The notes under the pieces were generated by a model. It was not told the origin of the DNA. It was given only the letters and a program-made list of their open reading frames with translations, and did no database searches. A stretch of 64,000 nt of DNA from Nonomuraea helvata (GTDB taxonomy: Bacteria > Actinomycetota > Actinomycetes > Streptosporangiales > Streptosporangiaceae): NCBI RefSeq assembly GCF_039535785.1, contig NZ_BAAAXV010000005.1:434001-498000 (forward strand), read 5' to 3'. A program made the position numbers and the translations under genes. Positions 1 through 8,387 of this stretch are shown here, piece after piece; within the stretch, counting starts at the first letter, position 1; every line of letters starts with the position of its first letter.

Positions 1-179
1 ATCACCATCGCCATGACCCCGGCCAGGAGGAAGAACAGGAAGCTGGTCGAGAGGTAGAGATATCCGATCACCTTGTGGTCCGTGGTGGACGCCACCGAGG
101 CGATCAACCGCCCGGTTCTGGCCCGGCGGCCGGCCGGGGTGGGGATCGTGGGCTCCGGCTGCGGCTCGATCTTGGTCAC
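1..179 (-). CDS. ctaD: Cytochrome c oxidase subunit I, N-terminal fragment (cut by window edge)
   Basis: This is the first 59 codons of the heme-copper oxidase subunit that carries the binuclear O2-reducing centre in the cytoplasmic membrane. The reading starts at a GTG preceded by GGAGGG at 8 nt. After a proline-rich N-terminus it shows the family signature STTDHKVIGYLYL and the beginning of transmembrane helix I (FLFFLLAGVMAMV). The rest of the gene lies outside the window. Identification rests on this signature, which is highly conserved in actinobacterial CtaD. Actinomycetes often carry several ctaD copies, so this need not be the main one. Confidence 0.88.
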   Translation of the reverse strand, partial: MTKIEPQPEPTIPTPAGRRARTGRLIASVASTTDHKVIGYLYLSTSFLFFLLAGVMAMV

Positions 180-333
180 GACGTGTTCCCTCCGACGGCT
201 GCCGGGGGGACACGAATCGGACTTCCCGCTCCGCCGTATGGCTAATCGATCCGGACCCTTAGAAGTCGGTCATGTTCGGAGATTCCAGCTAGCTGCAATG
301 CGCGGAGAGGTACCCTGCTGCGATTCTGAACGT

Positions 334-699
334 GTGGGTCTGTGCTGTCTGATCGTCGACGACAACGATCACTTTCTCCAGGCGGCGAGGCAGCTCCTGG
401 AGCATGAGGGGATCGATGTCGTCGGTGTGGCGTCTACGGGCGCCGATGCGCTGGCGCGGTTCAAGGAACTGCGCCCGGACATCGCGCTGGTCGACATCGA
501 CCTCGGTGGAGAGAGCGGTTTCGACGTGGCGCAGCGGTTGCTGGAGGCACAGAACGGCCATCGTGCGAACGTCATCCTCATCTCGGCGTACGACGAGAGC
601 GATTTCGCCGACCTGATCTCCGAGAGCCCCGCGATCGCGTTCCTGCCCAAGTCCGAGCTCTCGGCGCGGACCATCCAAAGGATCATCGGCGTCGCCTAG
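334..699 (+). CDS. Stand-alone response-regulator receiver protein
   Basis: A single CheY-like receiver domain of about 121 residues with no output domain. The acidic pair (IVDDN) lies near the N-terminus, the phospho-acceptor Asp is in IALVDIDLGG, and the conserved Lys is in FLPKSEL. It probably acts as a phosphate sink or by protein-protein contact. The start is uncertain: GTG at 334 puts the domain at residue 1 as in homologues, while ATG at 298 would add 12 residues; neither has a good Shine-Dalgarno. It converges on the NarL-type regulator with a 4-nt overlap of stop codons (CTAG). It may be phosphorylated by the nearby kinase, which is inference from position. Confidence 0.8.
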   Translation: MGLCCLIVDDNDHFLQAARQLLEHEGIDVVGVASTGADALARFKELRPDIALVDIDLGGESGFDVAQRLLEAQNGHRANVILISAYDESDFADLISESPAIAFLPKSELSARTIQRIIGVA

Positions 700-1355
700 C
701 GGGACTCGAGGAAGGTGAGCACGGCGAGCACGCGCCTGTGGTCGTCCTCAGTCTCAGGCAGCCGCATCCTGGCCATGATGCTGCGTACATGCTTCTCGAC
801 CGTGCCCTCGGTGATCCACAGCCGGTGGGCGATCCCGGCGTTCGAACGGCCCTCTGCCATCAGCGAGAGGACCTCGCGTTCCCGCTCGGTGAGGGTTTCC
901 AGCGGGTCGTCCCTGCGGCGGGCCGCGATGAGCTCCTGGACCAGGCTCGGGTCGACGACCGAGCCGCCCTGGGCGATGCGCCGCAGCGTCTCGACGAAGT
1001 CGCCGACGTCGATCACCCTGCTCTTGAGCAGGTAGCCCACCCGGCGCCCCGCGGCGATCAGCTCCATCGCCTGCTCGACCTCGACATGCGCCGACAGCAG
1101 CAGGATGCCCGTCCCTGGCGACTCCTCCCGGATGACCCGGGCCGCCTCCAGGCCCTCCGTCGCGTGTCCTGGAGGCATCCGGATGTCCACGACGACGAGG
1201 TCCGGTTTCCGCTCGCGGACCAGAGCGAGGAGCCCGGGCGCGTCCCCCGCCTGGCCGACGACCTCGAACCCCGAGCTCGTCAGCAGGCTCGCGAGCCCCT
1301 CACGCAGCAGGACGTCGTCGTCCGCCAGCGCCACCCGCGTCGCACTTGCGTCCAC
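696..1355 (-). CDS. NarL/FixJ-family response regulator
   Basis: Two-component output regulator. The N-terminal receiver has the acidic cluster LADDD, phospho-Asp in VVVDIRMPP and Lys in YLLKSR. The C-terminal LuxR-type HTH has LTEREREVLSLMAEGRSN followed by TEGTVEKHV. It lies 51 nt downstream of the histidine kinase on the same strand and is almost certainly its partner. The reading frame opens further upstream at a TTG (1391); GTG at 1355 is preferred because AGAAGG lies just ahead of it and the receiver starts immediately after. The HTH belongs to the NarL group and there is no autoinducer-binding domain, so it is not an AHL receptor. Confidence 0.9.
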   Translation of the reverse strand: MDASATRVALADDDVLLREGLASLLTSSGFEVVGQAGDAPGLLALVRERKPDLVVVDIRMPPGHATEGLEAARVIREESPGTGILLLSAHVEVEQAMELIAAGRRVGYLLKSRVIDVGDFVETLRRIAQGGSVVDPSLVQELIAARRRDDPLETLTEREREVLSLMAEGRSNAGIAHRLWITEGTVEKHVRSIMARMRLPETEDDHRRVLAVLTFLESR

Positions 1356-1406
1356 AAACCTTCTCTGCCCGCCTGAGCTGCGAGGATTCAACGGATGCTG
1401 AACTGC

Positions 1407-2876
1407 CTACACGCCGGCGACAGGGAGATCGACGACAAGCGTCGTGCCCCGGGCGGGCGGGCTGGTGATGGTCATGCTCCCGCCCAGCGCCTCGACCCGG
1501 TCGGTCACTCCGACCAGGCCCGACCCTCCGCCGGCCGCCGCGCCGCCCGCGCCGTCGTCGTGTACCTCGAGGTGCAGGACCCCGTCCCTGGCCTCCGCCC
1601 GCACCTTCGCGACCGTCGCTCGGGCGTGTTTGGCGGTGTTCGCCAGCGCTTCGCAGACCACGTAGTACGCGGCCACTTCGACCGGTTCCGGCAGCCGGGC
1701 GGGCACGTTCACATCGAGCTCGACCGGGACCGGACTGCGGCGGGCGAGCACCTTCAGCGCCGGGCCCAGGCCGGCGCGGCTCAGGATCGCCGGGTGGATG
1801 CCGCGGGAGATCTCGCGCAGCTCGTCCACCGCCTCCCCCAGCCCGTCGGCCAGCCGGTCCAGCCGCTCGCCGAGCTCTGCCCGATCTTCCGGGGGCCCGG
1901 TCGTGAGCGCGGTCTGGGCGGTGCGGACCTCGAGCGCGAGCGAGACCAGCCGCTGCTGGATGCCGTCGTGCAGGTCGCGTTCGATGCGCCGGCGGGCCTG
2001 GTCGGCGGCGGTCACGATACGCGACCGCGAGGCGGCCAGCTCCTCCCGGTTGCGGGCGAGGGTGGCCGCCATCGTGTTGAAGCTGCGCTGCAGGATGCCG
2101 ATCTCACCGACACCGCGGCCCGGCACGCGCGCCGCGAGGTCGCCGCCCGCCAGCCGCCCGGCGGTCGCGGCCACGCGGCGTACCGGTGCGACCACCGCGC
2201 GCGTGAGGTAGGCCGTGTACGCGGCGATGAGCGCGATGGAGGCGATCAGACCCGCCGCGCCGACGGCCCCGGCGCGGCGCGCGGCCTCGTAGGAGCTTCG
2301 CTGCTGGGCCTCGAGCAGCGACTGCTCGGCCGCCACCAGCGCGGTGAAGTCGGCGCGGATCGCGTCCACGCGCCGCTCCCCCTCGGCCACCGCCGTGACC
2401 GTGACCGCGCCGGGGCCGCGGCGGGCGGCCTGCACGAGCGGCTTCGTGTAGTGGTCGATGTACGAGGTGCCCGCGGTCACGATCCGGTGCACGCGGCCCC
2501 GCTGCGCGGGATTGTCGGCGACCAGCCTCTCCAGCTCGCCGGTCTCTTTGGGATATACGGCGACGGCCTCCCGCCACGGCTGAAGGAACCGCTCCTGACC
2601 CGTGAACGCGTATCCGCGCAGGCCCGTCTCCATGTCCATGATCCGGCGTTCCAGCCGGTTGGCCACGACCAGGACCTGGGTGGAATGCCCGGCCCGGAGC
2701 TGTGAACGGCGCATGCCGGCCATCGAGTACAGCAGCATCACGAAGGTGGCCCCGACGACCAGCGCGAGCACGATCCCCGCGGCCACCGCGCGCTGGGTCA
2801 GGCCGCTACCCACGCCAGCCCCCGGTCTGTGTGCCGACCTGGGCCTACTCCCCCTGCCCGGCCCAAGCCTCTGCAC
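1407..2876 (-). CDS. Membrane sensor histidine kinase (CHASE3-HAMP-HisKA_3-HATPase)
   Basis: Sensor kinase of about 489 residues. A first membrane helix at about residues 30-50 is followed by an extracytoplasmic helical CHASE3-like segment (roughly 60-205) containing METGLRGYAFTGQE. A second membrane helix (about 215-235) leads to a HAMP linker. The dimerisation/phosphoacceptor segment ERDLHDGIQQRL places the phospho-His at about residue 303. The ATPase part shows CEALANTAKHA (N box), DDGAGG (G1) and GSGLVGVTDRV (G2). It is the NarL-partner kinase type and is followed by its response regulator. The GTG chosen gives a long basic N-terminus; an internal GTG about 21 codons later is also possible. 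Confidence 0.9.
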   Translation of the reverse strand: MQRLGPGRGSRPRSAHRPGAGVGSGLTQRAVAAGIVLALVVGATFVMLLYSMAGMRRSQLRAGHSTQVLVVANRLERRIMDMETGLRGYAFTGQERFLQPWREAVAVYPKETGELERLVADNPAQRGRVHRIVTAGTSYIDHYTKPLVQAARRGPGAVTVTAVAEGERRVDAIRADFTALVAAEQSLLEAQQRSSYEAARRAGAVGAAGLIASIALIAAYTAYLTRAVVAPVRRVAATAGRLAGGDLAARVPGRGVGEIGILQRSFNTMAATLARNREELAASRSRIVTAADQARRRIERDLHDGIQQRLVSLALEVRTAQTALTTGPPEDRAELGERLDRLADGLGEAVDELREISRGIHPAILSRAGLGPALKVLARRSPVPVELDVNVPARLPEPVEVAAYYVVCEALANTAKHARATVAKVRAEARDGVLHLEVHDDGAGGAAAGGGSGLVGVTDRVEALGGSMTITSPPARGTTLVVDLPVAGV

Positions 2877-2973
2877 AAAAGTCTATCGCCCACCTCGACG
2901 CGGACGACAAGGCCGGTCACTGTCGGTATGCGGACCGCCTTTCCGAGAGGGCCGGCGTGGGATCAGGCGGGGG

Positions 2974-3272
2974 TCACCGGCAGCCGCTCCGCGTGCAACT
3001 GGTGCCGGTGAGGTACGTCCAGGCCCGGCGGCCGTTCTGCTGCAGGAGATCCACGGTGACCTCGGTGATGCCGCCGCGCTGGTCGAACTGGCGGCTGAAG
3101 CCGTGGCCCCTCGTCCCGGAGCAGGCCACCCGCTCGGCCTGTGCGACGAGCTTGTGCCCGTGCCAGAACTTGTAACGCGCCTTGGCGCAGTTGTCCTCGG
3201 TCGCCTTCAGCGAGGCGCCGATCTGCACGGTGCGGTTGTACCAGATGATGTTGCCCTTGAGGGTGTTTTCAC
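2974..3272 (-). pseudogene. Remnant of a small secreted cysteine-containing protein
   Basis: The C-terminal 90 residues (from GNIIWYNRTVQIG to the Cys-rich end) resemble small exported actinobacterial proteins of unknown function, with four cysteines. No signal peptide can be read in this frame. Upstream, AAGGGG followed by GTG-AAA-ACA at 3272 looks like a normal start of an exported protein, but it is in a different frame from the domain. A deletion that removed the signal peptide and shifted the frame explains this. The open frame can be extended upstream to a TTG at 3363, but that extension is low-complexity and lacks export features. Function unknown. Confidence 0.45.
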
Positions 3273-3431
3273 GACTACCCCTTCTGCTGTCTGTCGCTGT
3301 TGACCTTGCACCCTTCTTGGATGCGGGCGGCGTCGGGGAATGTTCGTGAACGAATCCGGGCAATTCAGTGAACCCTCGCCGTCAGATCGCCACCGCGCCC
3401 GGCCTGCGGGTCAGCGACGCTGACCGAGACC

Positions 3432-3797
3432 TCAAGGAAGGCGCGAGACCTGGTAGTGGCTGATGAGCCAGTCGTCGCCCACCCGCCGCGCCATCACGCA
3501 GAGGTTGACGGTCAGGGTCGGCCGGTCCCTGAAGGCGAAGTCCACGCTCATGTAGCCGAGGACGAGGTCATCGGCCGGCCGCCGCGTTTCCAGGATGGAG
3601 TACGCGGCGGTCAGGCCGATCGGCTGCGCCTCGTAGTACTCGGCGACACCACCGGGACCGACGCTGTACGGGTGCAGGCCCTGGAAGATCGCGTCGTCGG
3701 TGAAGTACGAGGCCACGCGCTTGGAGTCGTGTGCGTTGACCGCGGCCTCCCACCGGTCCAGGACGTGGTGAAGAATCTGGGTCTCGGTGTCGGCCAT
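3432..3797 (-). CDS. SnoaL/SgcJ-like NTF2-fold protein
   Basis: A 121-residue NTF2-like alpha/beta barrel of the SgcJ/EcaC type. The typical pattern is visible: a helical N-terminus (ILHHVLDRWEAAVNAHDSKRVASYFTDDAIFQ), a middle HPYSVGPGGVAEYY segment, and a C-terminal strand DDWLISHYQVSRLP. Members include polyketide cyclases and many stress-associated proteins of unknown substrate; the sequence does not indicate which. It is transcribed in the same direction as the SDR and the MFS remnant upstream, and may belong to that LysR-divergent group. Confidence 0.78.
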   Translation of the reverse strand: MADTETQILHHVLDRWEAAVNAHDSKRVASYFTDDAIFQGLHPYSVGPGGVAEYYEAQPIGLTAAYSILETRRPADDLVLGYMSVDFAFRDRPTLTVNLCVMARRVGDDWLISHYQVSRLP

Positions 3798-3832
3798 GCT
3801 GCTTTCTCCTGTTCGGCGAGGTGTGACGGGCG

Positions 3833-4048
3833 TCAGCCCTCGGCTGCGGCACGCCGGGCCGCATGGACGCGGCGGGGCAGAGGGCCGAGGTGGTGCGGGA
3901 AGCGATGGCGCAGCGCGCCCGCGGCGGCCACGGCCAGCGCGACCAGGGCGGCGCCGACGAGCAGCGCCGGACGGTAGCCCTGGTGCAGGAGCGGGGTCAC
4001 CACCACGTCCGCGCCCCCTCCCGTGGCGTGCTCCGCTACGGAGGTCAA
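3833..4048 (-). pseudogene. C-terminal remnant of an MFS transporter
   Basis: A 71-codon frame opening with TTG behind AAGAAAGG, 26 nt after the SDR stop. It contains LLHQGYRPALLVGAALVALAVAAAGALRHRF, which resembles the last periplasmic loop and final membrane helix of DHA2-type drug exporters, then a basic tail. The preceding thirteen or so helices are missing. It could be translated as a single-helix peptide, but the resemblance to a transporter tail makes a deletion remnant more likely. The neighbouring SDR and LysR gene are a common setting for such exporters. Confidence 0.45.
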
Positions 4049-4073
4049 CGTGTGCCTTTCTTGCTGAGCGGAC

Positions 4074-4781
4074 TCAGTGACCGGCGATCTGGCCGCCGTC
4101 GACGTGCAGGATCTCGCCCGTGACGAACGACGCCGTCTCGATGTAGACGATCGCGTCCACGATGTCCTGGATCTCACCCATCCGGCCGACCGGGTGCAGG
4201 CGAGCAAGGAACTCGTGGGTCTCGGCCGGGTGCATCGGGGTGCGGATCACGCCGGGTGCGACCGCGTTGACCCGGATGCCTCGCGAGGCGTACTCGATGG
4301 CCAGCGATTTGGTGACCGAGTTGAGTCCGCCCTTGGTCAGCGCCGCCAGCGCGGCCGGCACGTTGCTGTCGGCGTACTCGGCCAAGGTGGTGGTGATGTT
4401 GACCACGTGTCCGCCGCCCTGGGAGAGCATCACGTCGAGGGCCTGCTGCGAGATCTCGAAGAACCCCCGCAGGTTGACCCCCGTCACCAGCTCGTAGTCC
4501 TCGTCGGTGTACTCGGTGAACGGCTTGGACACGAACACGCCGGCGTTGTTGATCAACGTGTCGACGCGGCCGAACGCGTCGAGTGCCTCCCCGATGACGC
4601 CCGCGCCGACGGACGGGGCGGCGATGTCGCCGGCGGCGGTCCGGACCATGGGGTCATCGGAGGGTGTGATCGTTCGAGCGTTCGCGACGACCGCGTAGCC
4701 GAGCTTGCGGTACGCGGCCACCAGTGCCGCGCCGATGCCTTGGGACGCGCCGGTGATCACGGCGACTTTGGGTGTGCTCAT
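4074..4781 (-). CDS. SDR-family oxidoreductase with degenerate catalytic Tyr position
   Basis: A 235-residue classical short-chain dehydrogenase fold: TGASQGIG nucleotide-binding motif at residues 10-17, NNAG, and C-terminal VTGEILHVDGGQ. The catalytic YxxxK is not normal. The segment reads VPAALAALTKGGLNS, so the Lys is kept while the Tyr four residues before it is Ala. I recall related actinobacterial proteins with the same LAALTKGG segment, so this looks like a subfamily trait and not a fresh mutation. It is divergent from a LysR regulator with about 165 nt between them, which is the usual arrangement for autogenous control. Substrate unknown. Confidence 0.85.
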   Translation of the reverse strand: MSTPKVAVITGASQGIGAALVAAYRKLGYAVVANARTITPSDDPMVRTAAGDIAAPSVGAGVIGEALDAFGRVDTLINNAGVFVSKPFTEYTDEDYELVTGVNLRGFFEISQQALDVMLSQGGGHVVNITTTLAEYADSNVPAALAALTKGGLNSVTKSLAIEYASRGIRVNAVAPGVIRTPMHPAETHEFLARLHPVGRMGEIQDIVDAIVYIETASFVTGEILHVDGGQIAGH

Positions 4782-4945
4782 GGGTTTCTCTTCCGGCTGC
4801 TATGGCATGGCCGGCCTCCGGCTGCGGGCGAGGGGCGGCTCTCGGGATTCAGTACTCAGATAGTGCGTCAACCGGCGGCGATCTCGCCACGACCGGCATT
4901 CTCCCTGCTGGGAGGCGCATCCTCTTACCAAACTACGATGGGCGG

Positions 4946-5884
4946 ATGGAGCTACGCCAGCTGCGTTACTTCGTCGCAGTGGCCGAGGAGCTGAACTTCG
5001 GCCGGGCCGCGGCCCGGCTGCGCATCGCCGGCCCGTCGCTCTCCCAGCAGATCAAGGCGCTGGAGCGGGACCTCGGCGTACGCCTGTTCGACCGGGACCG
5101 CCGCTCCGTCACGCTGACCACCTCGGGGCAGGCACTCCTGCCCCAGGTCCGGGCGCTGCTCGGCCAGGCCGACGAGCTGCGTCGCTCCGCGTCCGGCATG
5201 GCCGCCAGCGAACCGGTCCGGCTCGGCTACGTCAACTGGCGGCCGCCCGACCTGGCCGCCCGCGTGTCCGGCGTCGCGCAGCTGCACGTCGACGCCTGGG
5301 TCATGCCGTCGCACACCCAGGCCGCCCGGGTCGCCGACGGCAGCATCGACCTGGCCATCTGCTGGGTGCGTACCGACGATCTGGCCGCCCATGACCTCGA
5401 GGCCCGGCTGATCGGCGCGGACCCGCTCTTCGCGATCTCCACCGGCCCGGACGCGTCCCCGGTCCAGGCCAGGGACACGCTGGTGCTGCTGGACGACGAC
5501 ACCGCCACCTGGGACTCGTGGAACCGCTATGCCGAGGAGTTCTCCCGTGGCACGGGAGCCCGCGCCGTGCGCATCTCCGACGGGGGCGTCACCGGCGCGG
5601 CCTTCTTCGACCACGTACGCAGGCTCCGCCGCCCGGTCGTCAACTCACCGAAGGGTCAGGCCGTACCGGTCCCGCCCGACCTCCGCAGACGGCCGGTGGT
5701 CGACCCGACGCCGTACTGGACCTGGGCCCTCGTCACCCGGCGCGGTGAGACCCGCAAGGCCGTACGGGCCACCGTCGAGGCGCTGACCCGTGACGTCGGC
5801 ACGCTCGGCCTGGACGCCGGCACGGCCTGGCTGCCGGCCGGCGACCCGTTCCGCGTCCCCGGCCCGGCCGGCCCCACTCACTGA
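4946..5884 (+). CDS. LysR-family transcriptional regulator
   Basis: A 312-residue LTTR. The winged HTH occupies residues 1-60 (MELRQLRYFVAVAEELNFGRAAARL...SLSQQIKALE) followed by the linker helix and a periplasmic-binding-like effector domain. The ATG was chosen because it begins directly with the canonical LTTR start; no strong Shine-Dalgarno precedes it. It is divergent from the SDR gene and probably controls it. The C-terminal portion is relatively short and proline-rich. The inducer is unknown. Confidence 0.88.
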   Translation: MELRQLRYFVAVAEELNFGRAAARLRIAGPSLSQQIKALERDLGVRLFDRDRRSVTLTTSGQALLPQVRALLGQADELRRSASGMAASEPVRLGYVNWRPPDLAARVSGVAQLHVDAWVMPSHTQAARVADGSIDLAICWVRTDDLAAHDLEARLIGADPLFAISTGPDASPVQARDTLVLLDDDTATWDSWNRYAEEFSRGTGARAVRISDGGVTGAAFFDHVRRLRRPVVNSPKGQAVPVPPDLRRRPVVDPTPYWTWALVTRRGETRKAVRATVEALTRDVGTLGLDAGTAWLPAGDPFRVPGPAGPTH

Positions 5885-5955
5885 CGGAGGGGTCGGCGAG
5901 CGGCGGACGGCCCCGCCCGGCTGTGTGAGGATCCGTGTTCGTGGAAGCTTCTGAG

Positions 5956-6594
5956 ATGAACACCTCCGCCGACGACGGCTCACCAGGACAGGCAGGCTAC
6001 CGGCGCTCGGCGAGGTCGCCGCGCGGCGAGGCCAGGCGCCGCGAACTCCTCGACCGGGTCACCGACGATCTCGCGGTCAACGGGCTGGTGGACTTCTCGC
6101 TCCGGCGGGCCGCGCGTGCGGCCGGCACCACGCACAAGGTGCTGCTCTACCACTTCGACGGGGTCGACGACCTGCTCAAGCAGGCCGTACTCAAGCTGCG
6201 TGACAGGCGCACCGTCAACGCCATGGCCGCCGCCACCGCGGGACCCCCCGACCGGACGCTGGCCGCTCGGGTACGCGCCATGTGGCCCATGCTCAGCGGG
6301 GACGATCCGGGCCTGCGCCTGCTCGACCAGGCCATCGGCCTGGCGATGTACGACCCCGGCCGCTACGGCTGGCTCGGCCGGGAGGCGTCGCGGCTCTATC
6401 TGCCCTCATTGGTGTCGCTCTGTCCGGTGAGCTGGTCCGAGCAGCGCAAGTTCGAGGTCGCCGAGATGGTCCTCGGGACGCTCCGAGGCTTCCTGGTGGA
6501 GTGGCGGACCAGCCGGGATGCCGAGGGGATCGCCGCCGGGTTCGAGGCCTTGGTCCGTGCGCTGGAGCGAGAGGAGGCCGCGGCGTCGGCTTGA
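5956..6594 (+). CDS. TetR-family transcriptional regulator
   Basis: A 212-residue TetR-type repressor with an N-terminal HTH (residues about 20-65: RRRELLDRVTDDLAVNGL...TTHKVLLYHFDGVDDLL) and a helical ligand-binding domain. ATG is preceded by GGAAG at 8 nt. The first in-frame GTG lies seven codons earlier and is less likely. The gene is followed after 35 nt by an alpha/beta hydrolase, and a perfect 6+6-bp palindrome lies between them, so it probably represses the hydrolase. Confidence 0.85.
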   Translation: MNTSADDGSPGQAGYRRSARSPRGEARRRELLDRVTDDLAVNGLVDFSLRRAARAAGTTHKVLLYHFDGVDDLLKQAVLKLRDRRTVNAMAAATAGPPDRTLAARVRAMWPMLSGDDPGLRLLDQAIGLAMYDPGRYGWLGREASRLYLPSLVSLCPVSWSEQRKFEVAEMVLGTLRGFLVEWRTSRDAEGIAAGFEALVRALEREEAAASA

Positions 6595-6606
6595 TGGACA
6601 ATTTGC

Positions 6607-6620
6607 GAACCAGATGGTTC
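6607..6620. promoter_or_regulatory. Putative TetR operator (GAACCA-N2-TGGTTC)
   Basis: A perfect inverted repeat with 6-bp arms separated by 2 bp, located 13 nt after the TetR stop codon and 9 nt before the preferred hydrolase start. Its position suggests a binding site for the upstream TetR protein that controls the hydrolase gene. No convincing -35/-10 pair is visible, so the exact promoter is undefined. Confidence 0.4.
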
Positions 6621-6629
6621 ACTTTAGCC

Positions 6630-7568
6630 ATGACATCAGCAGAGGCCGGCGCGCGGCAGCCGGTTCGCTTCGTCAGCGGCGACACCGAATGCGCCGCCTG
6701 GCACTATCCCGGAACGAACGGCGCATGTGTGATCATGGCCGGCGGGTTCGCGGTGCCCAAGGAGCCGGCCACCGACCTGTTCGCCAGGCGATTTCACGAT
6801 GCCGGTTTCAGCGTTCTCGCCTTCGACTACCGCGGCGTCGGGGAGAGCGGCGGACAACCGCGTCTGGTTCTTCCCGTCAAGAACCAGCTGGCCGACTGGG
6901 AGGCCGCGATCGCGTTCGCCGCGAGCCTGCCTGGTGTGGACCCCGGCAGGCTCGCGCTGTGGGGATTCTCCGCTTCCGGCGGTCACGTCATCCGTGTGGC
7001 GGCACGCCATCCGCGACTCGCGGCGGTGATCGCCCAGACGCCGAACGTCGGCGGCCCGGCCGCCATGCGCAGCGTGACGAGCCACCAGAAACCGCTCGCG
7101 ATGCTCCGCTTCACCGGCAGGGCCGTCGCCGACGCCGTCGGCGCCCTCGTCGGACGGCGGCCGCTGCTGGTGCCGCTCGCCGGCGAGCCGGGAGCTGTCG
7201 CCATGCTGGTCACGCCGGACGTCCTGGACGGCCCGGGCGCGCTCGACCCCGACAACAGGCACCCGGACTGGCAGCAGAAGGTCGCGGCCCGCTCCGCGCT
7301 CCGCCTCGCGTTCTACCAGCCCGGCCGCGACGCGTCCCGCGTACGGAGCCCACTGCTCGTCCTCACCTGCGATCAGGACCAGACCGCTCCCCCGGGACCC
7401 GCGATCGACGCGGCGCGGCGAGCGCCCAGCGCGGAGCTGGTCCGCCTGCCCGGCAGGCATTACGCGCCTTTCGTCGAGATGCACGAGCAGGCCGTCGAAG
7501 CCGAGCTGTCGTTCCTCCGCCGGCACCTGCTCGATCAGCTGACCGAAATTGCGACATCGGATCTTTAA
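6630..7568 (+). CDS. Alpha/beta hydrolase
   Basis: About 312 residues with an alpha/beta-hydrolase fold. The nucleophile elbow reads WGFSASGGH, the G-x-S-x-S-G-G variant typical of this hydrolase subfamily. The oxyanion/early part shows FDYRGVGES; the acid is likely in TCDQDQTAPP and the catalytic His in GRHYAPF. Substrate unknown. An alternative ATG at 6594 overlaps the TetR stop (TGATG) and would add 12 residues, but that would place the TetR-type palindrome inside the coding region; 6630 is preferred. Confidence 0.82.
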   Translation: MTSAEAGARQPVRFVSGDTECAAWHYPGTNGACVIMAGGFAVPKEPATDLFARRFHDAGFSVLAFDYRGVGESGGQPRLVLPVKNQLADWEAAIAFAASLPGVDPGRLALWGFSASGGHVIRVAARHPRLAAVIAQTPNVGGPAAMRSVTSHQKPLAMLRFTGRAVADAVGALVGRRPLLVPLAGEPGAVAMLVTPDVLDGPGALDPDNRHPDWQQKVAARSALRLAFYQPGRDASRVRSPLLVLTCDQDQTAPPGPAIDAARRAPSAELVRLPGRHYAPFVEMHEQAVEAELSFLRRHLLDQLTEIATSDL

Positions 7569-7787
7569 CCCGACTTGCGGTTCAAGGCGAGCAGGCTGGC
7601 TTCTTGCGCGCGGGGTGGCGCTGAGCTGGGGTGCCGGTTCGTCCCCGAGATCGTCCCGGACCTGCCTTGGCACCCGGACTACGTCCATCGGGATCTTCCT
7701 TTCCGAATACGAAACTTGTGTTGCGTAATTGCCTGGGGCGGCTGTAGCCTCTATTTCGCTACCTCGGTACCGGAATAGGAGGGCATG

Positions 7788-8387
7788 ATGGCAGCTCGCG
7801 GACGCCCGCGTGACACGCAGGTGGACGAGCGTGTGCTGCGAATCGCCGCCGCCTTGATCTTCGAGCGCGGCTACGCAGGCCTGTCCATCGATGAGGTGGC
7901 CGAGCAGGCGGGCGTGGCCAAGACCACGCTGTACCGCCGCTGGCCGACCAAGGACCACTTGGCCGTCGCGGTGGTGGCACGGCTGCAGGCCGACCACGAG
8001 ATCGTCGAGACCGGCGACATCCGAGCCGACCTCGTCGACAATCTCGACAAGGTCGCCACCGCGCTCAACCGCATGCGCGCGGCAGGCGGCCGCGAAGGCC
8101 CATCCGCGGGGGTCGCCGGCGAGCTCGTGGCGGCCGCAGCCAGGCACGAGGACATCGGCAAGCTGGCCCGCCAGCAGTACGCCGAGCGCAACGCCCTCGG
8201 GATCGCCCTGATCGAGCGGGCACGCGTGCGCGGCGAGCTGCGCGCCGACCTGGACGCCGAGGTGCTGTTCGACCAGCTGTCCGGCGCTCTCTACTACCGA
8301 GTACTGATCACAGGAGCGCCGGTCGACAGAGCCTACGCAGAACGGCTCGTGTCCTCCGCGCTCGAAGGGAGCCTGACATGTCAATGA
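7788..8387 (+). CDS. TetR-family transcriptional regulator
   Basis: About 199 residues. It begins MAARGRPRDTQVDERVLRIAA, followed by the HTH (LSIDEVAEQAGVAKTTLYRRWPTKDHL) and a TetR_C-type ligand domain. Two adjacent ATGs are present; the second is chosen because AGGAGG then has a 5-nt spacing. It overlaps the start of the following cupin gene by a 4-nt ATGA, so the two were an operon. Because the cupin is now broken, the present target is unclear; DUF4267 downstream is a candidate. Confidence 0.85.
   Translation: MAARGRPRDTQVDERVLRIAAALIFERGYAGLSIDEVAEQAGVAKTTLYRRWPTKDHLAVAVVARLQADHEIVETGDIRADLVDNLDKVATALNRMRAAGGREGPSAGVAGELVAAAARHEDIGKLARQQYAERNALGIALIERARVRGELRADLDAEVLFDQLSGALYYRVLITGAPVDRAYAERLVSSALEGSLTCQ

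Noticed and set aside
696..1355. NarL regulator as AHL receptor for the LuxI homologue
   Set aside because: It has a phospho-receiver, not an autoinducer-binding domain, sits next to its own kinase and is 42 kb away.
1395..2705. 436-codon plus-strand frame opposite the histidine kinase
   Set aside because: Antisense shadow of the kinase; Arg/Gly/Val/Asp-rich with no motif, no ribosome-binding site.
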